Origin: Paludibacteraceae bacterium
Lineage (GTDB): Bacteria; Bacteroidota; Bacteroidia; Bacteroidales; Paludibacteraceae
Direction: 5' to 3'
Length of the DNA: 64,000 bases
Assembly (NCBI GenBank): GCA_905235505.1
Contig: CAJOMJ010000031.1
Coordinates: 1-64,000 of the forward strand
Below, piece after piece: positions 1 to 12,100 of the stretch. The number at the start of each line of letters is the position of its first letter. Position 1 is the stretch's first letter. The translations under genes and the position numbers were made by a program. The notes under the pieces were generated by a model, which had not been told where the DNA came from, ran no database searches, and saw only the letters and a program-made list of their open reading frames with translations.

Positions 1-2277
1 CAAATGAAGGGTGACAACACTATCACAGCCATTCTCTGCAGTGTAGGTCTTGGTATAATCTCCGGTCTTGGTATAGGTATCACCATCCCATGCGTAAGAA
101 CCTCCTTCACATATCGTTTCCGAGAAAGTAGTACTAACAGGAGGAGGTAATACAAGAAGACAAATACATGAGAACTCATTATCAGTCGTGATATCTCTGT
201 ACAACAACTTGATTTCCTTTCCATTGTATGGACACTCTGTTTGGGCAGGCATCTGAAAGATAGTTCCATGATAGTTATAGAAGGGCTTATAACAAATAGT
301 ATCACGTATGATTCTCTGGATTGGTCTTACACTTCTTGCATAGAACCTTTTGGACAGATTGGATGCAGTGATTTCTACAAGATTAGGAGCAAACCGCAAA
401 CGCCAAACATAGGTAGGATCATACACGGTTGATGAATAGTAATATCCGTATTTCCCTACATCTCTCACTTCTTTTCCTGTTCTATACCCGGCTGCAGGGA
501 AGAAAACAGCCCCCAGAGTTTCCATTCTATTCCATTGTGCCGCAGAATAGACATTGGTTTCGTAGGCCTTTATTAAAGTGGGAGAAAAAATGATATCCTG
601 AGGGGAAGGCCAGTCATCCGGTAAAAGAATAAATCCCGGAACATTGTTTACAATAGCCTTACCGCGAAGTTTATCATAATTAGGTCGCTGAGCAAACATA
701 TATTTCCACTCTTCATAAGTAGGCACACGCCAACTACCTGACGGATACGAACCTATTACATTATGGTATGCCCAATCAGCATCAGCATATTCTGCCACAA
801 GATGATTGGAATATACACCACCCGGGAAATAATCTGTATTCTTATTACTAATTGCGTATGGTTGATATTCAATTGCTCCGCTATTCCATCCACTTGTCCC
901 CCACCCGAAAAGGTCAGTCCAACCATTATAAGTTGAAGATACAAGAGCATTGTTGCTCTTTACATTATTCTCGTATATAGTTCCTTGAGTTGCATCCCCT
1001 ACGTAATCCCATTGTTCGTCTGCAAAGCGCCATTCGTTAGTAGATGCTTTATATAGCAAGTTCCCTTGTGAAAATCTGATTTGTTCATTGGAGGATATGC
1101 TGAAAGCCCCAAAGTTGCGTTCTTCTGATAGCGAGCTGTAATTGCATTTGCCGGATGAAGAAGAGTTAGGAAATATTATTAATAGTTGAATCAATAAGAA
1201 CGTGCGTGTTTGGGCATTACGATACTCGAGAGTATAAGAAACAGGAGCGTGATTCATTGGGTCAGACACATACGGCAACGACCAAGTTATCTCACCATAC
1301 GAATAGGTAGGAGAATAGCAAATCGTGTCACGGATAATACTTCTAACAAGTCTTACGCTCTCCCCGCCATATTTACTATACCATCCAACCCCAAGATTGT
1401 AACTTGACACAGTATTATGAAACCGAAAATAACCGACTTGCTGATTATTGCTTGGATTTATACTTGCCGTTAAGTAATGCCCACCTAAGGGAACAAGTGA
1501 AGTGTTATATTCTCTCACTAATCGGTCGGAGCGAAATCCTGCAGCAGGAAGAAATACTGCTCCTGCGGCTTCCATTTGTCGCCATTCGTCAAGTGTATAT
1601 ACATTCGAATTGAATCCTTGAGGACTATTAGAAGTGAAATCTAATCCATTTGGAAGAATCCAATCATCGGGAAGAAAAATATACCCTGCCGTATCATTTA
1701 CTATGGCATGACCGCGCAATGCAGCAGCATTAGGTCGCTCAGAGTAGATATACTTGAATTCATTGCTGGTTATTGTACGCCACATTCCCGCAGGATAGTC
1801 ACTGATAATATTGTAATAGCCCCAATCATAATCAGTATAATTTAAATCTTGATTCTTAGGTCCGTAAGCATTATTGTCAGTAGTATATAGATATGGGTCT
1901 GACCCGTTATGACCGCTTGTCCCCCAACCAAACAGATCAATCCAACCATCATAAGTGGAGGAAATGTTGGCGTTATCATAACCTATATAAGAATACTGTT
2001 CTTTAGCAAAGCGCCATTCATCGGTGGATGCACGATACTGCAAGTTACCCGGAGAAAACCGGACATACTCACCCTTCGATCCTACAGAAAAACTATGTGA
2101 ATGATTATTTGTGACTTTATTTGCAATATCAGTAGGATATCCCATTTGTATGAAATCGTTCGTATTATATATTGATGGCCATTCATCAGCATCAAAACGC
2201 AACATGAGACTATTGCTGTTACCTGCATATATAAGCTGGCAAAACACAATACATAATATGGTTATACAACGCCACAT
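1..2277 (-). CDS. Secreted surface protein with duplicated FISUMP-like module, 3' end beyond the window
   Basis: An uninterrupted minus-strand frame of 759 codons starts at ATG 2277 and runs off the left edge; I checked every triplet and found no stop. The first 18 residues (MWRCITILCIVFCQLIYA) are a signal peptide. Two related modules follow, about residues 45-315 and 395-645, sharing FSPGNLQY/FSQGNLLY, WRFA, STYDGW/STYNGW, DLFGWGTSG, RPN, LRG.AIVN, FLPAAG.R/FFPAAGYR and SVR. The WR-EEW, LPAAGYR and final SVR pattern recalls the C-type-lectin-like FISUMP fold of Bacteroidota surface proteins; that is my inference. From about residue 720 a Cys-containing tail (ICEGGSYAWDG, NGCDSVVTL) resembles the repeats that lead to T9SS anchors in Bacteroidales. 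It is probably an outer-surface protein or adhesin. It is AT-rich compared with the next operon. Confidence 0.8.
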   Translation of the reverse strand, partial: MWRCITILCIVFCQLIYAGNSNSLMLRFDADEWPSIYNTNDFIQMGYPTDIANKVTNNHSHSFSVGSKGEYVRFSPGNLQYRASTDEWRFAKEQYSYIGYDNANISSTYDGWIDLFGWGTSGHNGSDPYLYTTDNNAYGPKNQDLNYTDYDWGYYNIISDYPAGMWRTITSNEFKYIYSERPNAAALRGHAIVNDTAGYIFLPDDWILPNGLDFTSNSPQGFNSNVYTLDEWRQMEAAGAVFLPAAGFRSDRLVREYNTSLVPLGGHYLTASINPSNNQQVGYFRFHNTVSSYNLGVGWYSKYGGESVRLVRSIIRDTICYSPTYSYGEITWSLPYVSDPMNHAPVSYTLEYRNAQTRTFLLIQLLIIFPNSSSSGKCNYSSLSEERNFGAFSISSNEQIRFSQGNLLYKASTNEWRFADEQWDYVGDATQGTIYENNVKSNNALVSSTYNGWTDLFGWGTSGWNSGAIEYQPYAISNKNTDYFPGGVYSNHLVAEYADADWAYHNVIGSYPSGSWRVPTYEEWKYMFAQRPNYDKLRGKAIVNNVPGFILLPDDWPSPQDIIFSPTLIKAYETNVYSAAQWNRMETLGAVFFPAAGYRTGKEVRDVGKYGYYYSSTVYDPTYVWRLRFAPNLVEITASNLSKRFYARSVRPIQRIIRDTICYKPFYNYHGTIFQMPAQTECPYNGKEIKLLYRDITTDNEFSCICLLVLPPPVSTTFSETICEGGSYAWDGDTYTKTGDYTKTYTAENGCDSVVTLHL

Positions 2278-2515
2278 GTCTAATCAAACCTATTAACTTT
2301 AGTTGTTGATAATCTTAGAAATTTATTCTTTTACAAACTTACTTGGGTATCAAAGAGCATTACTCCAAGGTAATAATCAGTACACAATATGAGATATAAA
2401 AAAAATATTTAAGATCCTATGGATTTGATAATAGAGGAAAAATAAGAGTTATCTCACGACAACCCTTATTCACAAAAATTAACCTTAAATCTAATACTAT
2501 GAAAAAATCACGGTG

Positions 2516-2546
2516 CAAAGGTAAACAAAACATTTTAATCCCACAA
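2516..2546 (-). promoter_or_regulatory. Bacteroides-type promoter for the surface protein gene
   Basis: On the minus strand, TACCTTTG (2523-2516) fits the Bacteroidota -7 consensus TAnnTTTG. It is preceded by TTG (2546-2544) after a 20-bp spacer, the usual -33 spacing. It would drive the gene starting at 2277 with a leader of about 235 nt. Confidence 0.65.
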
Positions 2547-2662
2547 TATATATTTATAGAAAAGTATGTTTTTTTATGCAAAAATTCTCTTAGGCATAGC
2601 AAACAATACATTCGGAAAGATAAAAGTGTATAACCAACACCCGCAAGACGCAATAAAGAAAA

Positions 2663-2810
2663 TGACAAAGTGTAAGCAAAAAGGCAGAAAAGGTGACAAA
2701 GTGTCAAATTGGGGAGATGGCTAACACTCGGCTTAGAGTAGGCTTAAAGTGGGCTACCCGTGAACTTACACTTTGTAAGGTAAAAGGGGCAAAAAGGTGA
2801 CAAAATGTCA
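2663..2810. repeat. Cluster of four ACA-N3-TGT palindromes
   Basis: Four related inverted repeats: TGACAAAGTGTAA (2663-2675), TGACAAAGTGTCA (2694-2706), CTTACACTTTGTAAG (2765-2779) and TGACAAAATGTCA (2798-2810). They share an ACA-N3-TGT core. They could be regulator sites or a local degenerate repeat; nothing in the sequence decides. Confidence 0.5.
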
Positions 2811-2881
2811 GAAGCAGAATTGCAGGGACTCGGCACGGTCAGATCTCTACACCCCACCACTCTCCACCCATAAATAAAACG

Positions 2882-2915
2882 AGTTGTCTGTTTGAGTGAA
2901 CTCAAACAGACAACT
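2882..2915 (-). terminator. Rho-independent terminator of tRNA-Ser
   Basis: A perfect 15-bp stem (AGTTGTCTGTTTGAG with CTCAAACAGACAACT) closes a 4-nt loop. On the minus strand it lies 16 nt past the tRNA 3' end and is followed by a T-rich stretch (CGTTTTATTT). A T run on the other side means it could also work in the plus direction. Confidence 0.85.
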
Positions 2916-2931
2916 TGTATTTTTTTCTTTG

Positions 2932-3016
2932 CGGAAAGTGAGGGATTCGAACCCCCGAACCCTTTCAGGTCAACGGTTTTCAAGACCGCCGCTATCGACC
3001 ACTCAGCCAACTTTCC
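2932..3016 (-). tRNA. tRNA-Ser (anticodon TGA)
   Basis: The reverse complement folds as an 85-nt class II tRNA. The acceptor stem is GGAAAGT with ACTTTCC, the D-arm contains GGCTGAGTGGTCGA, the anticodon loop is CTTGAAA (TGA, reading UCA-family Ser codons), there is a long variable arm, and the T-loop is GGTTCGAATCC. The discriminator is G. No 3' CCA is encoded. Confidence 0.95.
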
Positions 3017-3110
3017 TCTTTTGCGGCTGCAAAGGTACTGCAAGTTTTTGAATTGTGCAAATAAAATTGAAAGGGGGCAAGCAAATAAACGCAGTTTTCC
3101 CTGAATACAC

Positions 3111-3160
3111 TGAAGATTCTTAAGCGGCTTACACTACATAAGCACCCTTAAGAATCTTCA
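3111..3160. repeat. Long hairpin downstream of the giant gene
   Basis: A 14-bp perfect stem (TGAAGATTCTTAAG 3111-3124 with CTTAAGAATCTTCA 3147-3160) closes a 22-nt loop that itself holds GCTTA/TAAGC. It begins about 30 nt beyond the stop of the giant gene, so it may terminate or stabilise the fimbrial mRNA. No T tract follows on the minus strand. Confidence 0.45.
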
Positions 3161-3189
3161 TATCTTCGTCTTTGCAAGGCAATGCAGCC

Positions 3190-6100
3190 TTACAGATTTA
3201 TGACTTTCGTGCCGTAGTCGTTGACCTTTACGGAGAACACACCCTGACCGAAAGGTATCGGGCAAGAGTACTCGGGAGAGGTGGCAACGGCATCAAGAAT
3301 CAACGCACCGTTGGCTCCATAGACCGTGATTACATCGCCCTCAACAAGTCCGCGTACATAGAGCGTATGGTCGTAGAGATAGACTATATACTCTCTACCG
3401 TCAGCAGTGCCGAGCGGATAACCGCCAATGCGCAGGCGGAAGCGAGAGTTGTCGGTTTGCGGACCGAGGGTAACGGTATAGTCGTTCTCAAGGAGGTTGG
3501 TGACTCTGTTCAGACTGCGGTCGATCAGCCATACGTAGTTATATTCTTCGTATGCCTCGGGGTCGGGCAGGGAGAATGTGTAGAGCGAAGAACCTTCCCA
3601 TACATCACCCTCTGCGGCATCGGGAACATGGATTCCGAGCGGGAGGTCAATCTCCGTAGGAGCGGCTGCAGCAAGCGATAGACGGCTACCCTTGTCGGCA
3701 ACCATATAGAGTTGCGGAACATCGTTCAGGAGCCACTTGACACCATCGCGACCCATAGAATAAGTGACTTGCTTGTCTGCCTCGCTGTCAGGATAAACTT
3801 TGAGTATATCGCCTTGACCTTCGGTATTGCCGAACTTCACCAAGGGGCGCGGAGCAGCGAGCGGGGCAGCCTCGCTGAATACGGGCAAGGTGTAGCGCAG
3901 GTTCTCTGTCTGGGCGATGGCGGCAGTCTGCAGGAAGAAGCCTTCGTGCATTGTCAGCAGTTCTTCGTTCGTCCACGAGGTTACTGCGTATGAAGTACTG
4001 TTCTTCACGTACTCGCCCTCGGTATTCATCTTGTAGAGTATATGGGGCAGGTGCATATTGTAGTCATACTGCGTCACAGGGTCGTCCGTACGATAGGTGC
4101 TTACCAGATAAGGCATACCCGTAAGATTCCAGCCCATGTCCTCCACCCGAGTGAAGTGACCGGTGCCATCGTTCGGGATGTTGTCTTTCTGCCCGAGCAC
4201 AACGGTCTTCTCGAGTTCGCCTGCGAAGTCTTCGTAGGCATACCTGCCCTCTGCAGCCCAGCCGGTGAAGCGCAGGGTGTCGTTAGCGGGCAGAGCGGTA
4301 TTGAACTTCATGAGCCAACCTTCGTAGCGTCCTCTCTGCAAGGACTTGTCGTATATCTTCCACAAGGAGGAGTTCTCTGCTTGGAACTCATAGTTGTATG
4401 CGGCACGCCCTGTAGCATCGTATGTATAGGCTTCGAAGGGTTGTGAGGGCACTGTGAGCGAATAGGTTGCATCGAGGTTGCAGTCGAACGGCATGCTTAC
4501 AAGTCCGTATTGTGCACCTTCAGCAAACGGCTTCTCGACTGCCACGTATGCGAACTGCATAGCATTGCTCTGTCCGTAGATAGAGCCGCCAGTCTTCACA
4601 AGCACATAGCCCGGACGCACAGGGTTGGTAACCGCAAAGAGCGGGTCTGCGTTGAGAGTGTCGATTATGAGGTTAGCATCTTTCATGACATATACCACAC
4701 TACCAGTATGCGGATAATGGTTACCACCGTAGTTCTCGTTCCAGTATTCAGCCTTGTCGATAGCCAAGCCCTTGCTTATGATGCTGTCATAGAGTTGTTC
4801 GAGCGACTCTTTCGCCTCTCTCTCTTCGACAGACTCAGTACCGTCAAGAGTATAGTCGGCAGCGGTGATGTCGGTAATATACTTCAGCAGGTCTTCGTAT
4901 GCCTTGCCGTTGGTAAGGTTAGTTACACGGCGGTTGCCGTATATACGCCATGTCTCGAAGCAGCCGTCGTCAATTTTCCCTCCGAGACGGCGCGGGTTAC
5001 CGAGAATATCGCGGTCGAGGTTGAAGTTCACAGCCCACGGGAATGTCTGAGCAATGGAGTTGGCGCCTTGTGCTGAGGTGCCGTCGTCGGTACCTGCGTT
5101 TATAAGGTTGCTGGTCTCCACCAACTGATACCAGTACGGACGGTGCTCAGTGAGATAGCCGTCAGGCTCGTAGTAGGTGTTGGCATTGGGGCGCATATAC
5201 GGTGCGAACTGCGGATAGCGTCCTGCGCTCTCGTTGACTGCTATTGTATTCAGCACATGAGTGTCGTCATTGTAGCCGCCTACAGGTGTCTCGCCCTCGT
5301 TGTCAGCCACCACGGTGCAGTTCAGCACACGGCTCTGGTTGCCAACATTGACAAGGGTAGAAGCGGTGTTGCCATACACAAGGGTGTTGTACATAAGTGC
5401 CAGACCGTCGGCTCTGCCTTCAAGGTTGACTACAGGGATACCGTCAGCCATCACGTTGCCGGTTATCATACAGTTGCTTATAGAGACGTTGCGAACCTGA
5501 ATGTCCACTGCCGGAGTAGTGGCAGGCGACTCTGCGGTAGCATTATTAGTAATAAGGAATCCGTCAATAACCGTGGTCTTCTTATGGTCGAGCACGTTCA
5601 CTGTGGATATACCCGAGATGAGAGTCTGTGTGTTGTTGTCAGAAGCCATACCTAAGCGCTCTGCACGCACACGGTTGATGAACGACTGTATCTCAGCCTC
5701 TGCATAGTCCCACTCGTCGGCATCACGGTCGAGAGGGATAGCCTGGTTGGTATAGCCTCTCGGCAGACTGCCGTACACATCCACGCCCTCGCGCACAATG
5801 AGGTTGCCTTGCGACACATTGCTACCCTGCACGAACACGTAGGCTTTCTTGTCCTCACTGTTGTTGGTATAGATAGAAGCGGCATCGATGGCGAGCTGCA
5901 GTTTGTCGGCTCCGTAGGCTTCCTCCCATGTACGACCTGTCTCGTTGCCTGTGGAGGTCACACGGTCGGGGTTGACATAGATGATACGCTGACCGCTACC
6001 CGGGCACTCGTATGCACCGCGGTCGATGGCTACACTCTGCAGACGGGCGATAGAGCCAAGGTCATAGTCTTTGGGCTTGCGGAGCGAGAGATAAGTTATG

Positions 6101-9100
6101 ACTCTGTCGATTCCCATTTCCTCGTCATGGATGATGGTGGTCAGAGTGTCGTAGGTGCTCTGGTCGGGATGCAGGTTGCGCATGAGCGACTCATATACCA
6201 GTGCACCGGCATAATCTTCCGTATAATACTCAGGCCATACAAGACGGGCGTAGGTGGCATTGCTGCCCACGTTCATCACTCGCTTGCTCGGATAGAGATG
6301 GTAGTCGCCTGCATCGGGGTTGACGAAGTTAGGACCGAAGAGCACATCGCTGTTTACACGGCTTATCTTCAGGTTGTTGAAGGCGTCCTCCACATCAGCA
6401 GTAGTAGGATTATCTTCAGCATCAGGCAGAGAATACGAGTTGTAGGTCAGACTGTCCGAAGCACCCATCACCAGTTCGTTGCCATACTTGTCCTGTATGC
6501 TCCAATGGTGCAGACCGGAACCTGCAAGATTCTCGCGCCACAGCACAGAGTTGTGCATCGCACTGTGATAATCTATGCTGAGTTTCTCAAGTACGCCGCT
6601 GCCGTTGTCGTACTGGCCATAGGTCTCCTCTGTATCTTTTATCTTGAGGTAACCTTGGTTCTGTGCAAAGGTGCAGTTGAGCAGTGTGGTGTTCACCGAC
6701 TGAAGCGGGTCGCCCGTGTTATGGTCGAAGAGCGAATTGACTATTAACGAGCTGCCTGCACCGCCGTCGATGCGCACTGCAGATACGGCACTTGCACCGT
6801 TGTTGCGGAAGATACAGTTGCGTATAGTCAGTTTGGGTTCGCCGCTCAGTTCCCATCTGCTCTGGGTGCTGTCTGCCGGATTATAGAATACCTGTTTAGC
6901 AGGAGGTGCAAGCAGTGTATCACCCTTGGCACCCAAGGTTGCATCATACTTCGTTTGCCCGTGATAATAGATGGCGGCACCGCCTGCCTCCACCGTGGAG
7001 AGTGTGTTCTCAAAAGTGATACCCTCAATGGTGATGGGGATAGCGAAACCTGTTCCCATACTGGTGGACACACCCTGCTGGCTGATGGTAGTTACATATT
7101 GTTCGGCATCAAGTATGTTGACAATATGTCCGAGTTGGCTGTTGGTGATACTTGTACGCCTTGCCAGGGAGAATACCACAGGGTTCTTGTCAGGGTTGAA
7201 GCCTGCCTCATCGGGTATGTCGGGGTCGTAACCGCCGCGGATGGTGAGACTCTTTATACCATAGTCCTGACCGGTCTGCGGAGTGAGGGCACCGTCGTTC
7301 ATAAGCTGGCTCTGTATGGTGAAACTGAGGCTCATGTCGTCGCCGCTACCAAGCACTGCGTTAGGCTTGTACTCACCCTTGATGATGTTGATTTGTTTGG
7401 CGTGTCCGTTACGGCTTCTCATCAGAGTCTCTATGGCAGCCTGCAGGTTGCTGGTAGGAGCATCCCATGTGTAACCGTCGTTACCTTTCTCAAGGTCTTC
7501 GGTTTCGGATACCCACAGCACATCGATGTCGCTCGACTGGTTGATACGCAGTTTGCGGTGCTGATACTCATAGACGCCGAAGTCGATGTATGTCTTCTCC
7601 TCATCAGTGTAAACCAAGGGGTTGGAAGAGATACGATACATATAACCGTTGTTGGCTGACGAGGCGTTGAGTAACGAATTGCTGAACTGCATATAGTACT
7701 GGTCGCCAAGCGGCATGAACGTAGCACGATAGAATCTGGTGAAGGTGTATGCATAGTAGTTGTACGGTCCGCCGGCTATGCGATTGTCCGGCAACCTGTT
7801 CCAAGCGTCCACACCGCCTACCTTCTTGAATTCGGTCTCGCCCGACCCGGGGTCTTGCACAAGCGAGAGATACGACCAGCCGTTGTCAGTCAGTTTGTTA
7901 ATACGGGCAGGCATCCAGTTGGCTGACGGGTTGTAGCCGTCTTTGCCCGCCTGACTTGAAGGCAGCACGAAGTTAGGTCCGTCCACACCCTCGTTCTCAA
8001 ACGTGATATTGATATTGTTGTTGCCGTTGAATATCTTGAAATAGTTGACATTCACACCGAGGAAAGGCACTTCGCGGGGGTCATAGGTGCCTGCGATGTT
8101 GTCGCCGAAGGCAGGGTCAACCATACTTGCGTCAATCACTATCGAGTCGGTGCTCAGTTCGGGCTCCGGACCGTAGTCGGGACGATAAGCGCAGAAGAAC
8201 ATTACCTGATGCTCCTCCATATCGTCCAGTTCGTTCAGTTCCGTCTCGGTGATAGTGCCGTTCTTACGTTTCTCGTTCAACTCAAGCGAACGGGCTTTCT
8301 CGGTAGCGGTACGGTAGGAATATACGTCCTTGTTGAGGTCAAGACTATTCTTTAATGCACCCCAGCCTCCCGAGAATGTTTCACTCTCGTTCTCTATACC
8401 AGCGGCGCTGTTGCCCCAGAAGATGGTGTTGGCGGCAAACTTCTGTGCATCTATCCTATGGTTTACATATACGCCGGGGTAACTTACGGCTTTGTTGTTG
8501 ACAACGTCGCAGTTCATAAGACCTACATCCGAGTACTTGCCACCCCAGATTGCACCGCCGAAACCTTGCTGCAGGTAGCCGGGCGCTGACGGAGACAGGC
8601 TCTTGCCATAGTCGCCGAACATAGCCTCGTTGTTGGCGAAGATGGTGTTTACCACACTCAAGACGCCGTTGGTTGCCACAGCACCGCCGCACGAGAACTT
8701 CACTATATCACTTGCAGCCTCTGCATTCTCTTTCTGAGCTGCACCCTCCGAGTAGTTCTGCACGAAGGAAGAAGAGAGGATGATAAGCGTACCGTTGGTG
8801 AATATGCCGCCGCCCTGTATGGCGTTGTTGTTGATAAACTGCGAAGCAGAGATAATTACAGGTATGTCGCGAAGTCCTTTGGCTTCGGGGTCGGGGGGGT
8901 CGAACTCGGGGATGAAGACGGTGTCGTTGTTGGTTGTCAGCATCTGACCGCTGCACAGATTGGCATTCTCCAGACTGCCGTCCACAAGCATACCGCCGCC
9001 GCGATAGAACATTGTAGTGTTAGCAATAGCATCCTCCTCCAAGTCGCGTGCATTACCATTGGTTATGTTCACGCCGTTGAAGATTATCATACGGAGCAAC

Positions 9101-12100
9101 TGCGAGTACACCGACTCGGTGCCGCCGCTGCGGGCGTCAAGATAATTGCCCTTAACAGGAGTCTCCGTTGAGAAACGGTGAGGCAGTGCACCTACATAAT
9201 TCGAGTCGGCATAGCAGGTAACCACATGATAGACATTGTCCTCATTTCCCACTCCGCGCATTGTCTCGCCGGACAATGTGGTGGTGTAGAGGAACTCCCA
9301 AGGCTCGAATATGTTGTTTCCGTTGATATCGGTATGCGGACGCCTGTTCCAGATGGTGTCGGTGAGTGCCGGCACGAGTTCAACGGTGGTGGCAACAGTA
9401 TTGCCGCCTGCATCCTGTATATCAGAGCGGTCGTTGTTGTAGTGTGCGTTGTTGAGAATATCCACGCCTGCCAAGGGTTGCAGCTGATCGAAGTAATAGC
9501 CCTCCTGACCGTAATATACTTTGGGGTCAAGACCTCCAATTACGCTCACACCTTCGGGCAAGAGGAAGGTGGAAGCACGGCCGTGACCTTCCTGACCGCG
9601 TGAATTGTGGGTCGGGTAGTAGTTGCCGCCGGCAAGGAAGACTTCGAAGTGTGTATCGCGATACACCTCCCGCAACAGTTGGTGGTTAGGTGTCTCGATG
9701 TTGCTGCTGCGAAGTGCGATTATATAGTCGAGAGCATCGCTGAGACGCTGGAAGGGGAATGCCATAGAAGCACCCTGCTGACTATAGAGCGGGTCGCCGC
9801 TCTCAGCCATCTCGGCTGCCACAGAGATATCCACATTCTCCGGGTTGGCTACATATATTCGGGTGAAGGGGTGGCTCAGGTCAGGTCTTATCTCATAGTT
9901 GTAAACGCGCGCACCTATCTCTATGAAGTCGTTGTCTTTCTTCTCGGGTGTGAAGGTCATGTGCTTGAGATAGTTCATTGTGCCGTTGTCCGTTGCGTCG
10001 TACAACTCGCGCATACGTGCCACACCAGCCATGTCGCGCAACTCGAGCGAGGGGTAGGTCTGCCTAAGCGAGGTATAGAGGTCGTAAGGCATACCGGTGC
10101 GCACAAGCGCGGAGAGTCGCTCTATATAGAAGTACGCTTCGTCGTTGGTCTGACCGGTATAATACAATGGGTCGCCGCGCCAGCGCATATCATCTATGCT
10201 GTTCTGTGTCCAGCGGGGTCCTCTCTGGTTCTCCGCACTAAGTTCTATGTTGTTCACGCCTGGCAGACGCCTTGACTGAACGGCACTGTATGCAAACGGG
10301 TAGTTGTTCTCCGACAACTCCAGACCCGTGTCGAACACGCCTGCCACATTGTTCATGTCGTTACTCGTGTTGTGCCACAGCACTACACCTTTGGCACGCA
10401 GGTTAGTCTCGTACCACACGCCGCCACCGCGCACAAGGGCGGTGTTGCCTACAAAGGTGCTGTTGTATATTCTCGAATAGGCGAGGTTGCGAAGCGTTTC
10501 GTCCGCAATACTGCTTTCCAGTTCTGCCACATAGACTGCGCCGCCGAGGTCGGAGGTGTTGCCTGCCAGTACGCAGCCGCTCACAAGCGACTGAGGCAGA
10601 AGATACAGACCACCGCCGCACTTGGACGAACTGTTGTTCTGAATTATACTGTTTCTGATGTGTGCATACGACTCCACCACTGCAGCACCGCCGAAGCGGT
10701 CGATTTCGTCGGTACCGAAAGCATAACCGTTCTCTATGCTTACGCCGTCAACCACGGCACGGTCGGTGAGCCACTGCAGGCTGTCTTCATACTCGAGGTA
10801 GTCGTTGGTAGCATAGAGGTTGTTGGTGAAGGAAATCACGTGGTATGCCTGACCTATCTCGCCCGAGTTCTTGTTGACCACATCGCCGCTAAGCATACTC
10901 TTGTGGTTGAGCGGGTCGCGGTAGGTCTCGTAGAAGATAGGGTTGGAGTTAAGCTCTGTCTTGCGGGTATAGTCATAACCGCCCCACAACTCCACTCCGT
11001 GAGGAATCATGATTGAGCGGGTCGGCAGCACCTCTTCGGAGTAGCCTTGCACCATCTTGTCGTTGGTGGAACGGAGCGGGTAATATTCGCCCTCCGACAG
11101 TTTCACCACCACATGCTTCACTTCCGATATATTCACTTGCTGCGTCTGCTGTGCAACTGCTCTGTTGGCATCCGTGCCGGTGATTACTTCGTATGTGGCA
11201 TTAACATTGCCCGTCACCTGCACAGCAGGGTCAGAGTAGGTGCGGCCCTCGGCACGACCTGCTTTTATGAGTTCCACGTCAAGTTTGAAGCGTGCAGCAG
11301 CATCGAGCACCTTCTGCAGTTTAAGTGGGCAGGCGGCGTTGACAGGCGATTCGGCAGTACCTAAGCCGAGACCGGATTGAGCCACATAATACACTGCGCA
11401 CAGTTCTCTCTCGTCAGGTTGCTCGGGGTCGAAGGCTATAAGTTCGAAGCCGGGCTTTATCTCTTTCGTGCCGTCATACTCGTAGGCGCCTATATCCACC
11501 TGACAGTCTTTCACACGGTCGGTGAACGCCACATCGTATGGAGGCAGTTCCACTATCTTCGTTGCGTTGTAGTTCACCAGAGGCTCGACACCGCTGTTGA
11601 TGCACACCGAGGTCTTTGCCAAGCGGAAATCGTAATTAGCCAGAGCATTGTTGCCGGCTGCAAAGGGGTTGGCTGCGGCAGCATTACCCAATATATTATT
11701 GTAGGCAGCTTGAATCTTATTATCACCTACAGCATTTTTCTGTATATAGTTATTCTTGAAGTTGCCTGCTTGCAACGCACCTGCAGTAGTCGATGTTATA
11801 TCATTATTCTGGTTACCCCAAACAATGGTGTTATACATCTCCATGTATGTATCACGACCGGCATTGTCAGACCAGTGAGATACACCCGTTCCTCGGTTGT
11901 AAACAATAGTATTGTTGTAGAACAATGCACCTTCGAGGAATACACCACTTCCGTCATTACCATTGTTTGTACATTGATTATTGGAAAACAGCGAGTTGTA
12001 TGCAGTACCGATAATAAGGTAGCCGCCACCGCCATAACGATCGCCGGAACCGTCAGTTTTGTTGTTGATAACGAAGCATCCTATTACCCGGGAGTTGTCG

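Larger units (their letters stand above)
2278..2881. other. Gene-free AT-rich region between surface protein and tRNA-Ser
   Basis: No frame here reads like a protein on either strand. The region holds the promoter of the surface-protein gene, a leader of about 235 nt, and a cluster of short related palindromes at 2663-2810 described separately. Confidence 0.6.

Noticed and set aside
2744..3043. 99-codon minus-strand frame
   Set aside because: It runs through the tRNA-Ser gene and its terminator, so it cannot be a protein gene.
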